A stretch of 64,000 nt of DNA, taken from an uncultured Selenomonadaceae bacterium. GTDB taxonomy: Bacteria; Bacillota; Negativicutes; Selenomonadales; Selenomonadaceae. The stretch spans positions 1-64,000 of the forward strand of contig CALELM010000046.1 in NCBI GenBank assembly GCA_937902665.1, given 5' to 3'. Positions 52,901 to 61,313 of this stretch are shown here, piece after piece; position 1 is the first letter of the stretch, and every line of letters starts with the position of its first letter. The notes under the pieces were generated by a model. That model saw only the letters and a program-made list of their open reading frames with translations, was not told where the DNA came from and did no database searches. The position numbers were made by a program, and so were the translations under genes.

Positions 52901-54979
52901 CCACTGAAAGCCGTGACCTTGGAGGGGCGGACGGAGGAATATCTTTCTGCTTATGACCGCATAGACATTGCACTCGATACTTGGCCGTATCTCGGCGGAG
53001 GAACGACCTGCGATGCCCTGTATATGGGAGTTCCCGTGGTTGCACGAAGGGATGTCACGCATCATGGCCGCTTTGCCTGCAGTATGCTGAAGCAGGCAGG
53101 GCTGGCGGAGCTTTGCGCAGATACGCTGGAAGGATATGTTCGTGAAGCCGTTCTTTTGGCAGGGAATCGGGAAAAGCTTGCAAGACTGCACCAGACGCTC
53201 CGGCGTACGTTGCGGCAGACGGCACTCATGGATGGCGAACGGTATATGGCAGGCTTGGAAGATGCCTATCGGACGATTTGGCGCAGTTATTGCGAGGAAA
53301 ACGGTTCGCCCTTGGATGAGGGGCGCTTGCAGAAGGAGTTTCTTGCAGCAAGGCAGGAAGGACATGCAGAAAAGGAGCAGCGCAGCTCTTTTTGGCTGAC
53401 GAACCTTCCTGAAAGGCAGTTGGAGGCGGAACGGGTTTGTGCTTTTTCCTACTATAGAAGGAAACTGTACCGCAGGGCGTATGGTCTAGCTTCCCGTTGC
53501 GTGAGGCTGGATGCTGGCGATGAGGCTATGCTTTACGTTGCGATGGATTCCTTGGACAAGCTTGGCGAGCTTTCCAAGGTGCTGGAGGGGTGCGATACCT
53601 ATTTCAGGACGCATGGTTCTCCTTATTCGGAATATGGGAAGAAACTTTTGCTCCTTCGTGCGTTTGTGGCATCGAAATTGGGCAGGGAATCGGCAGCGCA
53701 GTATTACAGGGAAGTTTATGAGAATGATCCTTCGGATACGGATGCTTATGGATCGTGGCTCTTGGCGCACAATGGCTTTCCTGTGGACGAAGGAAGGTTT
53801 TTTGAGCTGTCCAAGGGGTTTGGCAGGCTGTTTGAGGGAATCCAGCCCTATACGCATGAGGGGCATCCTGTGCATGAGAAGCTTCGTATCGGATATATTT
53901 CTCCGGATTTTCGGATTCATGTTATGTTTCACTTTTATATCGCCATGTTTTTGGCGTATGATGCAGAAAAATTTGAAATCTATGGCTATCATTTGGGCGG
54001 GAAGACGGATGAGATTACGAAGCGGCTTGCAGGTCTGGCGAAGGGATGGCGCATGGTGCATGGCTGTTCCCCCAAGGAAATCGCTCAAATGATTCGGGAC
54101 GATGAAATTGATATCCTGTTTGATTTGGCAGGGCATACGATGGAGGGGGGGCTTCCTGTGCTTGCCTGCAAGCCTGCGCCTGTGCAGATTTCGGGACTTG
54201 GCTATATGGCAACAACGGGACTTCCTGCGGTCGATTATTTTCTGACGGATTCGTATGTAGATCCAGTGGGAATGACGGAAAGATACTTCACGGAGCGGTT
54301 GCTACGCCTAACGAGCCAGTTCTGCTACGCTGCTCCCTTTGGGACTGCGCTGGAAGCCTCGCAGGGAGCGCCCTGCAGGCAGCGTGGGTGGGTACTCTTT
54401 GGCGTGTTCAATGCTTATCGGAAGTATCGGGACGAAATGCTTTTGCTGTGGAAGAAGATACTGGAACGTGTTGCAGGCTCGAAAATCTTGCTGAAGTCGC
54501 AGGTGCTGTTCAGTCCTGCCATGCAGGAGGAAGCCTTTGAACGATTTGCTTCGCTTGGCTTTGATATGGATCGCGTGATTTTTGAGCCGGCAACGACCGA
54601 TTACATGCAGCGTTATCTGGATGTGGATATTTCCTTGGATACTTATCCCTATCCAGGGGGAGGAACGACCTGTGATTCCCTGTACATGGGCGTGCCAGTC
54701 ATAGCCAAGTACGGGACGAGGCACAGCAGCCGCTTTACCTACAGCATTTTGGCAAATGTCGGTTTGGGGAGTCTTGCCGTGCAGACAGATGAGGAATATG
54801 TGGAAAGAGCCGTGCTGTTGGCAGAGGATAAGGAACTTTTGGATGCCTTGCATCGAAAGCTTCGCAGAATGATGGAGAAATCGAGCGTGATGGATACGGA
54901 TGCCTATATGAGAGAGCTGGAGGAAGCATATCAGCGGATTTGGAAGGAATATCAGGAAGGGACAGGGAGTCGGGTATGA
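49997..54979 (+). CDS. Giant protein with three SPINDLY/OGT-like (GT41) glycosyltransferase units
   Basis: GT41 enzymes transfer GlcNAc (or fucose, in plant SPINDLY) to Ser/Thr of proteins. Three complete units begin near residues 190, 742 and 1295: RIGYLSGDFRNHVV, RIGYISPDFCRHVA and RIGYISPDFRIHVM, each with the conserved histidine; then LVDFSGHT, LVDLSGHT and LFDLAGHT; a lysine in FGSFNNFAK, FGSLSHWDK and FGVFNAYRK; and the nucleotide-sugar motif PYPGGGTTCDALYMG, PYLGGGTTCDALYMG and PYPGGGTTCDSLYMG. TPR-like helices precede each unit. All three look catalytically competent. Length 1660 residues; typical GT41 proteins have one unit. Start ATG 49997, 15 nt after the previous gene. Confidence 0.87.
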   Translation: MELRDRIYQALDARQFASAREAIAELKAEAPAEAAGLLVALEIEDGCLDEAAVSLEELRQLSPQDIYTRFLEARLAFSLHEYQKARHILEELLAGDMPAIYLEKVLNLYGQCCRLFGDCRGAAESYRLASEVVPSRELKALEYSDYLFNLHYLPQSLWEQKREAIGFGRLFSDVPWFLQGFPVREKKLRIGYLSGDFRNHVVLRFVYAFFLQVDKERFEVYAYANHLEDAYSEHLKTLVDGWRNIYGISDEEAARLIYEDEIDILVDFSGHTKGNRLPVLARKPAPVQISGVGYFASTGLPSMDYFLSDAFLAEGNAQDGFAEELLVLPQSHFCYTPMQEENLPCMAPFEKNGYVTFGSFNNFAKVNDEVLLVWSKLLREMPTARLLLKADAFAFEDTKAAALERLVQAGLDMRRVECRAWSEEYLAEYGDMDIALDPWPYPGGGTTCDALYMGVPVVTMTGASQGERFGASLLQNLGLAELVAKDTAEYASIALALAEDREALSMLRKNLRDMMQNSPLMDVSGYQESLAAAYQMVWHHYCDTQEELTYAEQRILLSRIEKWQEQGDRRQAVSGMSRILAGSQNLSLLFRLAEIAIDGKEISIVEETARQMEQCGPRQGATLLVQAYLCSMKHEAEKALLFSERARNAGTLDNVQMGMAWHLTASLQKEQGKRALAAHSYLESSRWQAAKENALAEYSNYLLNLHYGGEREIFRTAAEGYGILLADVKRYSHDMARHRHARLRIGYISPDFCRHVAACFAGVFFASADSQVFSVYAYSLSMETDAVTEEFRSRAEHFIDLSGMDAEKAARRIYEDEIDILVDLSGHTGGNALPILARKPAPVQVSGIGYFATTGLSAVDYFLSDVSLAEAGAQRDFVERLLVLPQSHWCYRPVAGMERPAGPAPFRKNGYITFGSLSHWDKITDEMLLAWAEILNRVQGARLFLKCGVYSNEERLPEVKRRLQEAGIPLKAVTLEGRTEEYLSAYDRIDIALDTWPYLGGGTTCDALYMGVPVVARRDVTHHGRFACSMLKQAGLAELCADTLEGYVREAVLLAGNREKLARLHQTLRRTLRQTALMDGERYMAGLEDAYRTIWRSYCEENGSPLDEGRLQKEFLAARQEGHAEKEQRSSFWLTNLPERQLEAERVCAFSYYRRKLYRRAYGLASRCVRLDAGDEAMLYVAMDSLDKLGELSKVLEGCDTYFRTHGSPYSEYGKKLLLLRAFVASKLGRESAAQYYREVYENDPSDTDAYGSWLLAHNGFPVDEGRFFELSKGFGRLFEGIQPYTHEGHPVHEKLRIGYISPDFRIHVMFHFYIAMFLAYDAEKFEIYGYHLGGKTDEITKRLAGLAKGWRMVHGCSPKEIAQMIRDDEIDILFDLAGHTMEGGLPVLACKPAPVQISGLGYMATTGLPAVDYFLTDSYVDPVGMTERYFTERLLRLTSQFCYAAPFGTALEASQGAPCRQRGWVLFGVFNAYRKYRDEMLLLWKKILERVAGSKILLKSQVLFSPAMQEEAFERFASLGFDMDRVIFEPATTDYMQRYLDVDISLDTYPYPGGGTTCDSLYMGVPVIAKYGTRHSSRFTYSILANVGLGSLAVQTDEEYVERAVLLAEDKELLDALHRKLRRMMEKSSVMDTDAYMRELEEAYQRIWKEYQEGTGSRV

Positions 54980-57432
54980 GAAAATTGAGAATCGGCTATC
55001 TTTCGGATGGCTTTTGCCAAGGAGAGCAAAAGGATTTTTTGGCAGTGTATTTTACGGCAAAGGACAAATACTGCTTTGAGGTTTACGGGTATCAGGCAGG
55101 AAACGCAGATGCAGTTACAAAGCTGTTTGAGGAATCCGCAGATGGCTGGAACAACCTGCAGGGGAAATCCTCTTTGCAGGCGGTAAAGGAGATTCGGAAG
55201 GATAAGCTGGATTTGTTGGTGATTCTGGGAAATCCGTCCTGCACGGAGCTTATAGCGGAGCTTGCGGGGAAGAATGTGGCGGGATATATCCTGCAGGAGA
55301 AGTTTGACAGGTTCTGCTATACGCCCTTTGCCAAGGTGAGGAATTACGCCGTATATGCTCCTCTTTTGGACAGGGGCGATTTGACGATTGACTACTTGGA
55401 CGGCAGGACGATGGAGGAGATCCCTTATCAGGAACTGGATATAGGGCTTTATCGGCATACCCCCTCGCTGGCTGAGCTGTGCCATGCCATGGATAACGGG
55501 CTGCCTGTTGTGGTTTGCGATGAGGAAAAAAACGAGGGTATCCGCTACATGATGGAGGAATTGGGGCTTGCCGGATGCTATGCGGTTACGGAGGTGGATT
55601 TTGCAAGGGCAGTGCTGAACCTGTCGGAACAACGGGAGGAAATTTGCAGGCTGCACCGAGAACTTCATGCAAGGCTTCATGCGTCAAAGCTTATGGATAT
55701 CGGTCACTATATCATAGAGCAGGAAAGGAAATATTTCCAGATTGCTTATGGGGAGAAAAAGGAAAATGTGAAGAAGTTGCTTTCTGAGCTGGAGAAGCTG
55801 CAGGAAAAAAAGAATTGGAAGGAATATGTCCGCCTGCACGGGAAATTGGTGGGAATGGAGGCTGTTCCAACGGAAAAGCTCCTGATTGGGGCATGGGCAT
55901 ATAATTTCTTGCAGGTTCCCATGCGAACCCTCCACTGGGCAAGGAAGGCAGAGGAGCATCATGCAGAAAAGCTTGCTACACAGCTGTATCTGCAGGCAAA
56001 GGCATTATGGGAAGAGGGACACTGGGCAGAGCTTGGCAAGGTCTGCCAAAGGATCTTGGATCTGGAAGAAGCCGGCAAGGAATTGCTCTCGGAAATCCGA
56101 TTTGACGCATGGCGTTATATGGCATTTGTTTTTATTCGTTTGGGTGATGCAAGAACAACGATGGCATACCGAAAAGTCAGCGAGCTTTCGTCCAATGAAG
56201 TGGATCGGCGCGGTTTTTTCAGTGCCAGCTTGTTGTCCTATAATTTTCAGGAGGTCTCCTTGCAGAAGCTGTATGAGGAACATGTTTCCTATAACCAGTT
56301 TTTTACGGGAATTGAGCCTTATACGAAGTGGCAGCACCAGAGCGGGGAAAAGCTGCGGATTGGCTATATTTCCCCTGATTTCCGCAATCATGTAATGAGT
56401 ACCTTTTGCTGGCCCTTTTTGGCGAGCTTCAATCGTGAGAAATTTGAGGTTTATGCCTACAACATCAAGGGAAAGGATGATTATGCCAAAATTTTTTCTT
56501 CGCTCGTGACTTGCTGGCGTGATGTGAAGGGTAAGACGTGTGAGGAAATAGCACATCAGATTCATGAGGATGGCATTGACATTTTAGTAGATCTGGCAGG
56601 CCATACCTCAGATTCCGGGCTTCCTGCACTTGCATGGAAGCCTGCCCCGATTCAGGTATCGGGGCTTGGCTACATGACGACAACGGGACTTTCTGCCGTG
56701 GATTACTTTTTTACCGATAGCTTTGTGGATCCTGTGGGACTGAATGAGGCATATTTTTCAGAACGCTTTTTGCGGCTCAAGAGCCAGTTCTGCTATAATG
56801 CGAACCTGAATCTCGCACCTTCGGAAGGAACGCCGGCAAGGGATCGGGGATGGATTCTCTTTGGTGTTTTCAATCAATATGTGAAGATTACGGATGAAAT
56901 GGCTCTCGCATGGAAGGAGATTATGGAGCGTGTGCCAAGATCGAGACTGCTCATCAAGAATGGAGCCTTTGCGGATGAGAGGGCGGTTCTGCTTGCCTAT
57001 CGCAGACTGGAGGCACTGGGGATGGATATGAACCGCATTTATTTGGAGCCACCTTCCAAGGATTACATGGAGCGGTATTTGGAAGTGGATATTGCACTGG
57101 ATACCTATCCGTATCCGGGGGGAGGAACGACCTGTGATGCGCTCTATATGGGAGTACCTGTGATTTCCCGTTACAGCAATCGCCACAGTGCACGGTTTAC
57201 CTATGGCATGTTGTCGGTTGTCGGCTTGGAGGATTTGGCATCGGATACAAGAGAAGGATATGTGGAAAAGGCTGTGGAGCTGGCGCATGATATGGAGCTT
57301 TTGGATGGGTTGCACAGGAATCTCAGAACGATGATGAAGGCTTCCAGACTGATGGATCCTGTGAAGTACATCGAAGATGTGGAGGAAAATTACTGCAGGA
57401 TTTGGAAGGAATATCAGGAGGGAAAAGCGTGA
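54976..57432 (+). CDS. SPINDLY/OGT-like (GT41) protein with a degenerate first unit and an intact second unit
   Basis: An 818-residue protein. Unit 1 (about residues 1-260) starts KLRIGYLSDGFCQGEQKDF, lacking the catalytic histidine; it misses the GHT, FGSFN and PGGGTTC blocks, keeping only a shortened echo (LAELCHAMDNGLPVVV, LHRELHARLHASKLMD). Unit 2 (from about residue 455) is complete: LRIGYISPDFRNHVMS, LVDLAGHTSDS, WILFGVFNQYVKITDE, PYPGGGTTCDALYMGVPV. The N-terminal part may be a non-catalytic scaffold or substrate-binding domain. The start overlaps the preceding stop (ATGA). Confidence 0.83.
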   Translation: MRKLRIGYLSDGFCQGEQKDFLAVYFTAKDKYCFEVYGYQAGNADAVTKLFEESADGWNNLQGKSSLQAVKEIRKDKLDLLVILGNPSCTELIAELAGKNVAGYILQEKFDRFCYTPFAKVRNYAVYAPLLDRGDLTIDYLDGRTMEEIPYQELDIGLYRHTPSLAELCHAMDNGLPVVVCDEEKNEGIRYMMEELGLAGCYAVTEVDFARAVLNLSEQREEICRLHRELHARLHASKLMDIGHYIIEQERKYFQIAYGEKKENVKKLLSELEKLQEKKNWKEYVRLHGKLVGMEAVPTEKLLIGAWAYNFLQVPMRTLHWARKAEEHHAEKLATQLYLQAKALWEEGHWAELGKVCQRILDLEEAGKELLSEIRFDAWRYMAFVFIRLGDARTTMAYRKVSELSSNEVDRRGFFSASLLSYNFQEVSLQKLYEEHVSYNQFFTGIEPYTKWQHQSGEKLRIGYISPDFRNHVMSTFCWPFLASFNREKFEVYAYNIKGKDDYAKIFSSLVTCWRDVKGKTCEEIAHQIHEDGIDILVDLAGHTSDSGLPALAWKPAPIQVSGLGYMTTTGLSAVDYFFTDSFVDPVGLNEAYFSERFLRLKSQFCYNANLNLAPSEGTPARDRGWILFGVFNQYVKITDEMALAWKEIMERVPRSRLLIKNGAFADERAVLLAYRRLEALGMDMNRIYLEPPSKDYMERYLEVDIALDTYPYPGGGTTCDALYMGVPVISRYSNRHSARFTYGMLSVVGLEDLASDTREGYVEKAVELAHDMELLDGLHRNLRTMMKASRLMDPVKYIEDVEENYCRIWKEYQEGKA

Positions 57433-58889
57433 TGGGGGATTTTGAGCGTTCCTACGACAAGATGAAAAAGGCGTATGACAAGAAAAAATATGAGAAAGCA
57501 CTGCAACTTTTGTCGAGAATGTGGGAGGAGAATGGGATTCCTGCGCAAAAGGAATGGATGTGCCATAATGCGGCAGGGCTGTCGTACTTTTTTCTGGGAG
57601 ATATGAAGCGTTCCCTGCCGCACCTGAAGGCGGCGTGGGAAAATCCGGGAGATGCGGATCCTGCCACCTTGCGAAGAATCTACAGCAATTATTTGATGTA
57701 CCTGCACTACCTTCCTGCGGTGACGGATGAGGAATTGGCGAAGGCACATTTTCACTATGCGGACTTCTTTTCGGATGTGACGAGATACATGCACAGGAAA
57801 AGGGAAAAGGAGAAGCTGAGGATAGGCTATATTTCTCCTGATATCGTGGATCATGTCGTGCTGAATTTTTCTATTCAGCTGTTTGCTTGCTATGATCGCA
57901 AACGCTATGAGGTGATTCTCTACAGCACAGGGAAGCGGACGAATGAGGTGACGGACTGGGTCGCTTCCATGGTGAATGGCTTTCGTGATTTGTCGGGACT
58001 CCCTGCGGAGGATGTGGCAAAGAGGATCTACGAGGACGAGGTGGATATTCTCGTGGATTTGTCGGGACATTGCGAGGGTGGTTTTACGCTGGAGGCAGCT
58101 GCTTACAAGCCTGCGCCTGTGCAGATTTGCGGGATTGGGTATTTTGATACGACAGGACTTTCCGACTTTGATTACTTTTTGTCAGATGTTTATTGCGATC
58201 CTGCGGAAAATGACAGGCTCTTTTCCGAGAAGCTGCTTCGTTTGCCGCACAGTCACCTTTGCTTTACGCCATCGGAGCGTTTTCGGGATTTTGAGCGGAG
58301 CTATCAGGTTCACGATCCCATTGTGTTTGGCAGTTTCAATAATTTTGCAAAAATTACGGATGAAATGCTTTTGGCATGGAAGGAAATTCTTGGGAGGGTT
58401 TCAGGGAGCAGGCTTCTTCTGAAGAACGTCATTCCCAGCAAAGGACCAATGGAGAGAATGAAAAAGCGAGCTATTTCTTTAGGCTTTCAAGAGTGCCAGC
58501 TGGATCTCAGGCCAGCGACACCGGATTACTTGAAGGATTATATGGATGTGGATATCGTGTTGGATACCCACCCTTACCCGGGGGGCGGAACGACCTGTGA
58601 GGCTCTTTATATGGGAGTTCCTGTCGTTAACCTGCGCGGGACGAGGCACGGCGCAAGATTTGGGTATTCCCTGCTAAAAAATATGGGGCTTGAGGAGCTT
58701 TCGGCGTCCTCAATTGCGGAATATATTGATCTGGCCGTGGGACTTGCAGAAGATAAGGAGACTCTTGAGGCATTGCATGCGAGCCTTCGGGAAATGATGA
58801 AAAAATCTCCCGTGATGAATGCAAGGCAGTATGCTTGCGAGGTGGAGCAGGCGTATGAAATGGCATGGCAGGAATGGATGAAAAGCTAG
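57432..58889 (+). CDS. Single-unit SPINDLY/OGT-like (GT41) glycosyltransferase
   Basis: A 485-residue protein with a short helical N-terminus (FERSYDKMKKAYDKKKYEKALQLLSRM) and one GT41 unit: LRIGYISPDIVDHVVLNF, LVDLSGHCEGGFTLEAAAYKPAPVQICG, IVFGSFNNFAKITDE, HPYPGGGTTCEALYMGVPVV. GHC replaces the usual GHT, the only clear change in a core motif. One-base overlap with the previous gene (TGATG), with GGAGGG upstream. It is the third GT41 gene in a row. Confidence 0.86.
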   Translation: MGDFERSYDKMKKAYDKKKYEKALQLLSRMWEENGIPAQKEWMCHNAAGLSYFFLGDMKRSLPHLKAAWENPGDADPATLRRIYSNYLMYLHYLPAVTDEELAKAHFHYADFFSDVTRYMHRKREKEKLRIGYISPDIVDHVVLNFSIQLFACYDRKRYEVILYSTGKRTNEVTDWVASMVNGFRDLSGLPAEDVAKRIYEDEVDILVDLSGHCEGGFTLEAAAYKPAPVQICGIGYFDTTGLSDFDYFLSDVYCDPAENDRLFSEKLLRLPHSHLCFTPSERFRDFERSYQVHDPIVFGSFNNFAKITDEMLLAWKEILGRVSGSRLLLKNVIPSKGPMERMKKRAISLGFQECQLDLRPATPDYLKDYMDVDIVLDTHPYPGGGTTCEALYMGVPVVNLRGTRHGARFGYSLLKNMGLEELSASSIAEYIDLAVGLAEDKETLEALHASLREMMKKSPVMNARQYACEVEQAYEMAWQEWMKS

Positions 58890-58996
58890 CAGGAATTTTT
58901 CCGTTGCTGTCGAATGTAAAAGTTGAACGTAAATGTGAAAAGTATTGATTGAAAAGTTATCGTATGATAATTGTCGCTTGAATGGAGGCTTTTGAA

Positions 58997-59902
58997 ATGG
59001 AAATTGAGATTACAGATGATATGTATCCGGGATATACCTTTGCAGAGAAGAAGGTATTGGCAGTGATGGACAGGCAGCTGTATACAGAGGCATTGAACTA
59101 TATGCCGGATGTTTTGCAGCAGGAGGTGATGAAGCCGGAATTCTTTTATCGTACTGCGTATTGTTATTTTATGCAGGGAGATTATGGAAGAGCGTCTAAA
59201 TGGATAGATGATGCCCTTGGTGCTATGCCGGGAGATATCCAAACGTTGCTTTTGCTTGCAAAGATCTGCACGCTGTGCAATCGGAGTGAGGATGGTCTTG
59301 CTGTGCTTGATATGGTGGTAAAGAATGCAAAGGAACAGCTCAGTGGTACGCAGCAGGAAGAAATCAGGGATTGCTCTCTTGCGTTCCTGCGCAGGGACAA
59401 GGAGGCTGCAAGAAAGAATTATCCATCACTTGCAGAGTTCGTCCTGTCAGCGGAGGATGGTGCTGACGGAAAGAGTGCCAAGGCAATCCTGACGGCATTG
59501 AAGCAAAAGCTTGCTGCATCGAAGGAGCGGGAGGGCGAAGTCCCTGCGGAAAAGGTTGCTCCTGCGGAGAAAAAAGAAGCATGCACAGAGGAAGAAGCAT
59601 GCCAACCAGAAGAAAAGAATGGTTGCGCTGCACAGGCAAAGGCAGATCAGATTCTTTCCATGGATCTTCCAGTAAAGGATAAGATTCGTCTTTTGAATCA
59701 GTTTGCGGGTGCTTTTTATTTCCAAGGCGATGCAAGGAGCGCAAAGGTACTGCTGACGGCTTCCTTGAAGCTGGATGCAGGGGATGGCACGTTGCGAAAC
59801 ATGGCGCTTGTTCTGGCAGAGCTTGGCGACAAGGAAAAGGCAATGCAGTTTGCGGCACAGATGAAGGAAACCAATTTCATGCTGTTGAAGTCGCTTCGTT
59901 GA
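58997..59902 (+). CDS. TPR-like protein of the glycosylation operon
   Basis: The 301-residue protein has helical repeats at both ends (EFFYRTAYCYFMQGDYGRASKWIDDAL; LNQFAGAFYFQGDARSAKVLLTASLKLDAGDG) joined by an Ala/Glu/Lys linker of about 50 residues containing several cysteines (KKEACTEEEACQPEEKNGCAA). No catalytic motif. It may tether enzymes or substrate in this operon. GGAGG lies 8 nt before ATG 58997. Confidence 0.65.
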   Translation: MEIEITDDMYPGYTFAEKKVLAVMDRQLYTEALNYMPDVLQQEVMKPEFFYRTAYCYFMQGDYGRASKWIDDALGAMPGDIQTLLLLAKICTLCNRSEDGLAVLDMVVKNAKEQLSGTQQEEIRDCSLAFLRRDKEAARKNYPSLAEFVLSAEDGADGKSAKAILTALKQKLAASKEREGEVPAEKVAPAEKKEACTEEEACQPEEKNGCAAQAKADQILSMDLPVKDKIRLLNQFAGAFYFQGDARSAKVLLTASLKLDAGDGTLRNMALVLAELGDKEKAMQFAAQMKETNFMLLKSLR

Positions 59903-59966
59903 TTCATTTTTTTATGGGAATGAAAAGCTTGTGCAGATAGTACAGAGTGATTGGGAGGTGAATGGG

Positions 59967-61205
59967 TTGGCAGGCTACATTACGGAACTGGCAGATTTTT
60001 TGCATGAAAATAAAAAAGAAATTTTACGGGCAGATGGCTTGAGGAAAAAAGAAATTCTGGAGGATTTGAGGAACTGCTTGGAGGCATTGCCTATAGAGTC
60101 CCTGCGATTGCTGCAGGCAGGAAATCCGGAAAGGGCATATACCATGCTTAATGACTGGTATGATATATGTGAATCCTATCTGGGGAATGTTTCGTTTATT
60201 TATGGAAAATTGATTATTCCGGTGACTGTGGCACTTTCACGGTATGAGAGTGCGGAACGGTATTGCAGGGCATGGATTGAGCATAGGTTAAGAGACGATG
60301 AAAATATATGGTTTTACTTGGGAAACGCTTATGCCGGATGGGGCAAGAGACAAGAGGCGGTTTCAGCATATCAGGAAGCTTTGAAGCTGAAGGAAAACTT
60401 TAGGGAAGCGAGGGAAAACTTGCATGCTGTGCAGGAAAATATGAAAGCAAGGCACTTTTTTCCGCAAGAGAACATACTTCGCTTCCAGCCAGAGGATTAT
60501 CGCTCGATTCCAATTTTTATCAACTCAAGAGATCGAGTGGAATGTCTCCGCAAGCTGGTGGACTGGCTCTTGGAGGCAAGGTATGCGAATATTATTTTGC
60601 TGGACAATGCCTCGACCTATCCGCCTTTGCTTCGCTACTATGATGAGATTTGCGCTCTGCCGCAGGTCAGGTGCATTCGTTTCCATGAGAATTTAGGTCA
60701 TACTGCGCTATGGGATTCCGGCATTTTGGAGCAGATGCAGATTCATACGCCATACGTTTATACGGATTCAGATGTTTTGCCCGTGGAGGATTGCCCAAAG
60801 GAAATTCTTAGGGATATGGTTGGCATATTGAAACAGCATCCGTATTTAGACAAGGTAGGACTGGGACTGAGAATAGACGATATTACTTACTATGATGCAG
60901 GGCGCAAGCAGGCATGGGAAAAGCAATTCTATCGCTTTCCGATGGAGGATGGGCTGGTATTCGCTCCTGTAGATACCACGTTTGCGCTTTACCAAAACAT
61001 GCGTCACTATTCTTTATATGTTGCAGCACGAACAACAGGCAGGAGGATGGCAAGGCATTTGCCGTGGTATTATGACTACGATCATCTTCCTGAAGATGAA
61101 GCATATTACATGAAGCATGCAAATTCTTCGTCTACCTTGTCAAAGGAGGCAGGAAACAAATCGGAAGATCCGCTTAAAAATTACAGGTGGGTAGGATTCT
61201 TTTGA
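59967..61205 (+). CDS. TPR-glycosyltransferase with DxD motif (family member A)
   Basis: Residues 1-160 are helical and TPR-like (IWFYLGNAYAGWGKRQEAVSAYQEALKLKEN). From about residue 178 a GT-A-like catalytic part follows: IPIFINSRDRVECLRKLVDWLLEARY, ILLDNASTYPPLLRYYDEI, VYTDSDVLPVEDCPKEI with the DxD motif near 263, and a late PWYYDYDHLPEDEAYYMKHANSSST. The protein at 62663 is a clear paralogue. I do not recognise the exact CAZy family. Start TTG 59967 with GGGAGGTG 6 nt upstream; GTG 59931 is the alternative. Confidence 0.75.
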   Translation: MAGYITELADFLHENKKEILRADGLRKKEILEDLRNCLEALPIESLRLLQAGNPERAYTMLNDWYDICESYLGNVSFIYGKLIIPVTVALSRYESAERYCRAWIEHRLRDDENIWFYLGNAYAGWGKRQEAVSAYQEALKLKENFREARENLHAVQENMKARHFFPQENILRFQPEDYRSIPIFINSRDRVECLRKLVDWLLEARYANIILLDNASTYPPLLRYYDEICALPQVRCIRFHENLGHTALWDSGILEQMQIHTPYVYTDSDVLPVEDCPKEILRDMVGILKQHPYLDKVGLGLRIDDITYYDAGRKQAWEKQFYRFPMEDGLVFAPVDTTFALYQNMRHYSLYVAARTTGRRMARHLPWYYDYDHLPEDEAYYMKHANSSSTLSKEAGNKSEDPLKNYRWVGFF

Positions 61206-61313
61206 AGAAATACCGAAAAAGTGGAATACAGAAAATGTGTAGGAACGAAGTAAGACGATTGTTCGTGGAATGTGAGTGACGGGACTAGTGAAATGGCATG
61301 AGGGGAAAAGTGC

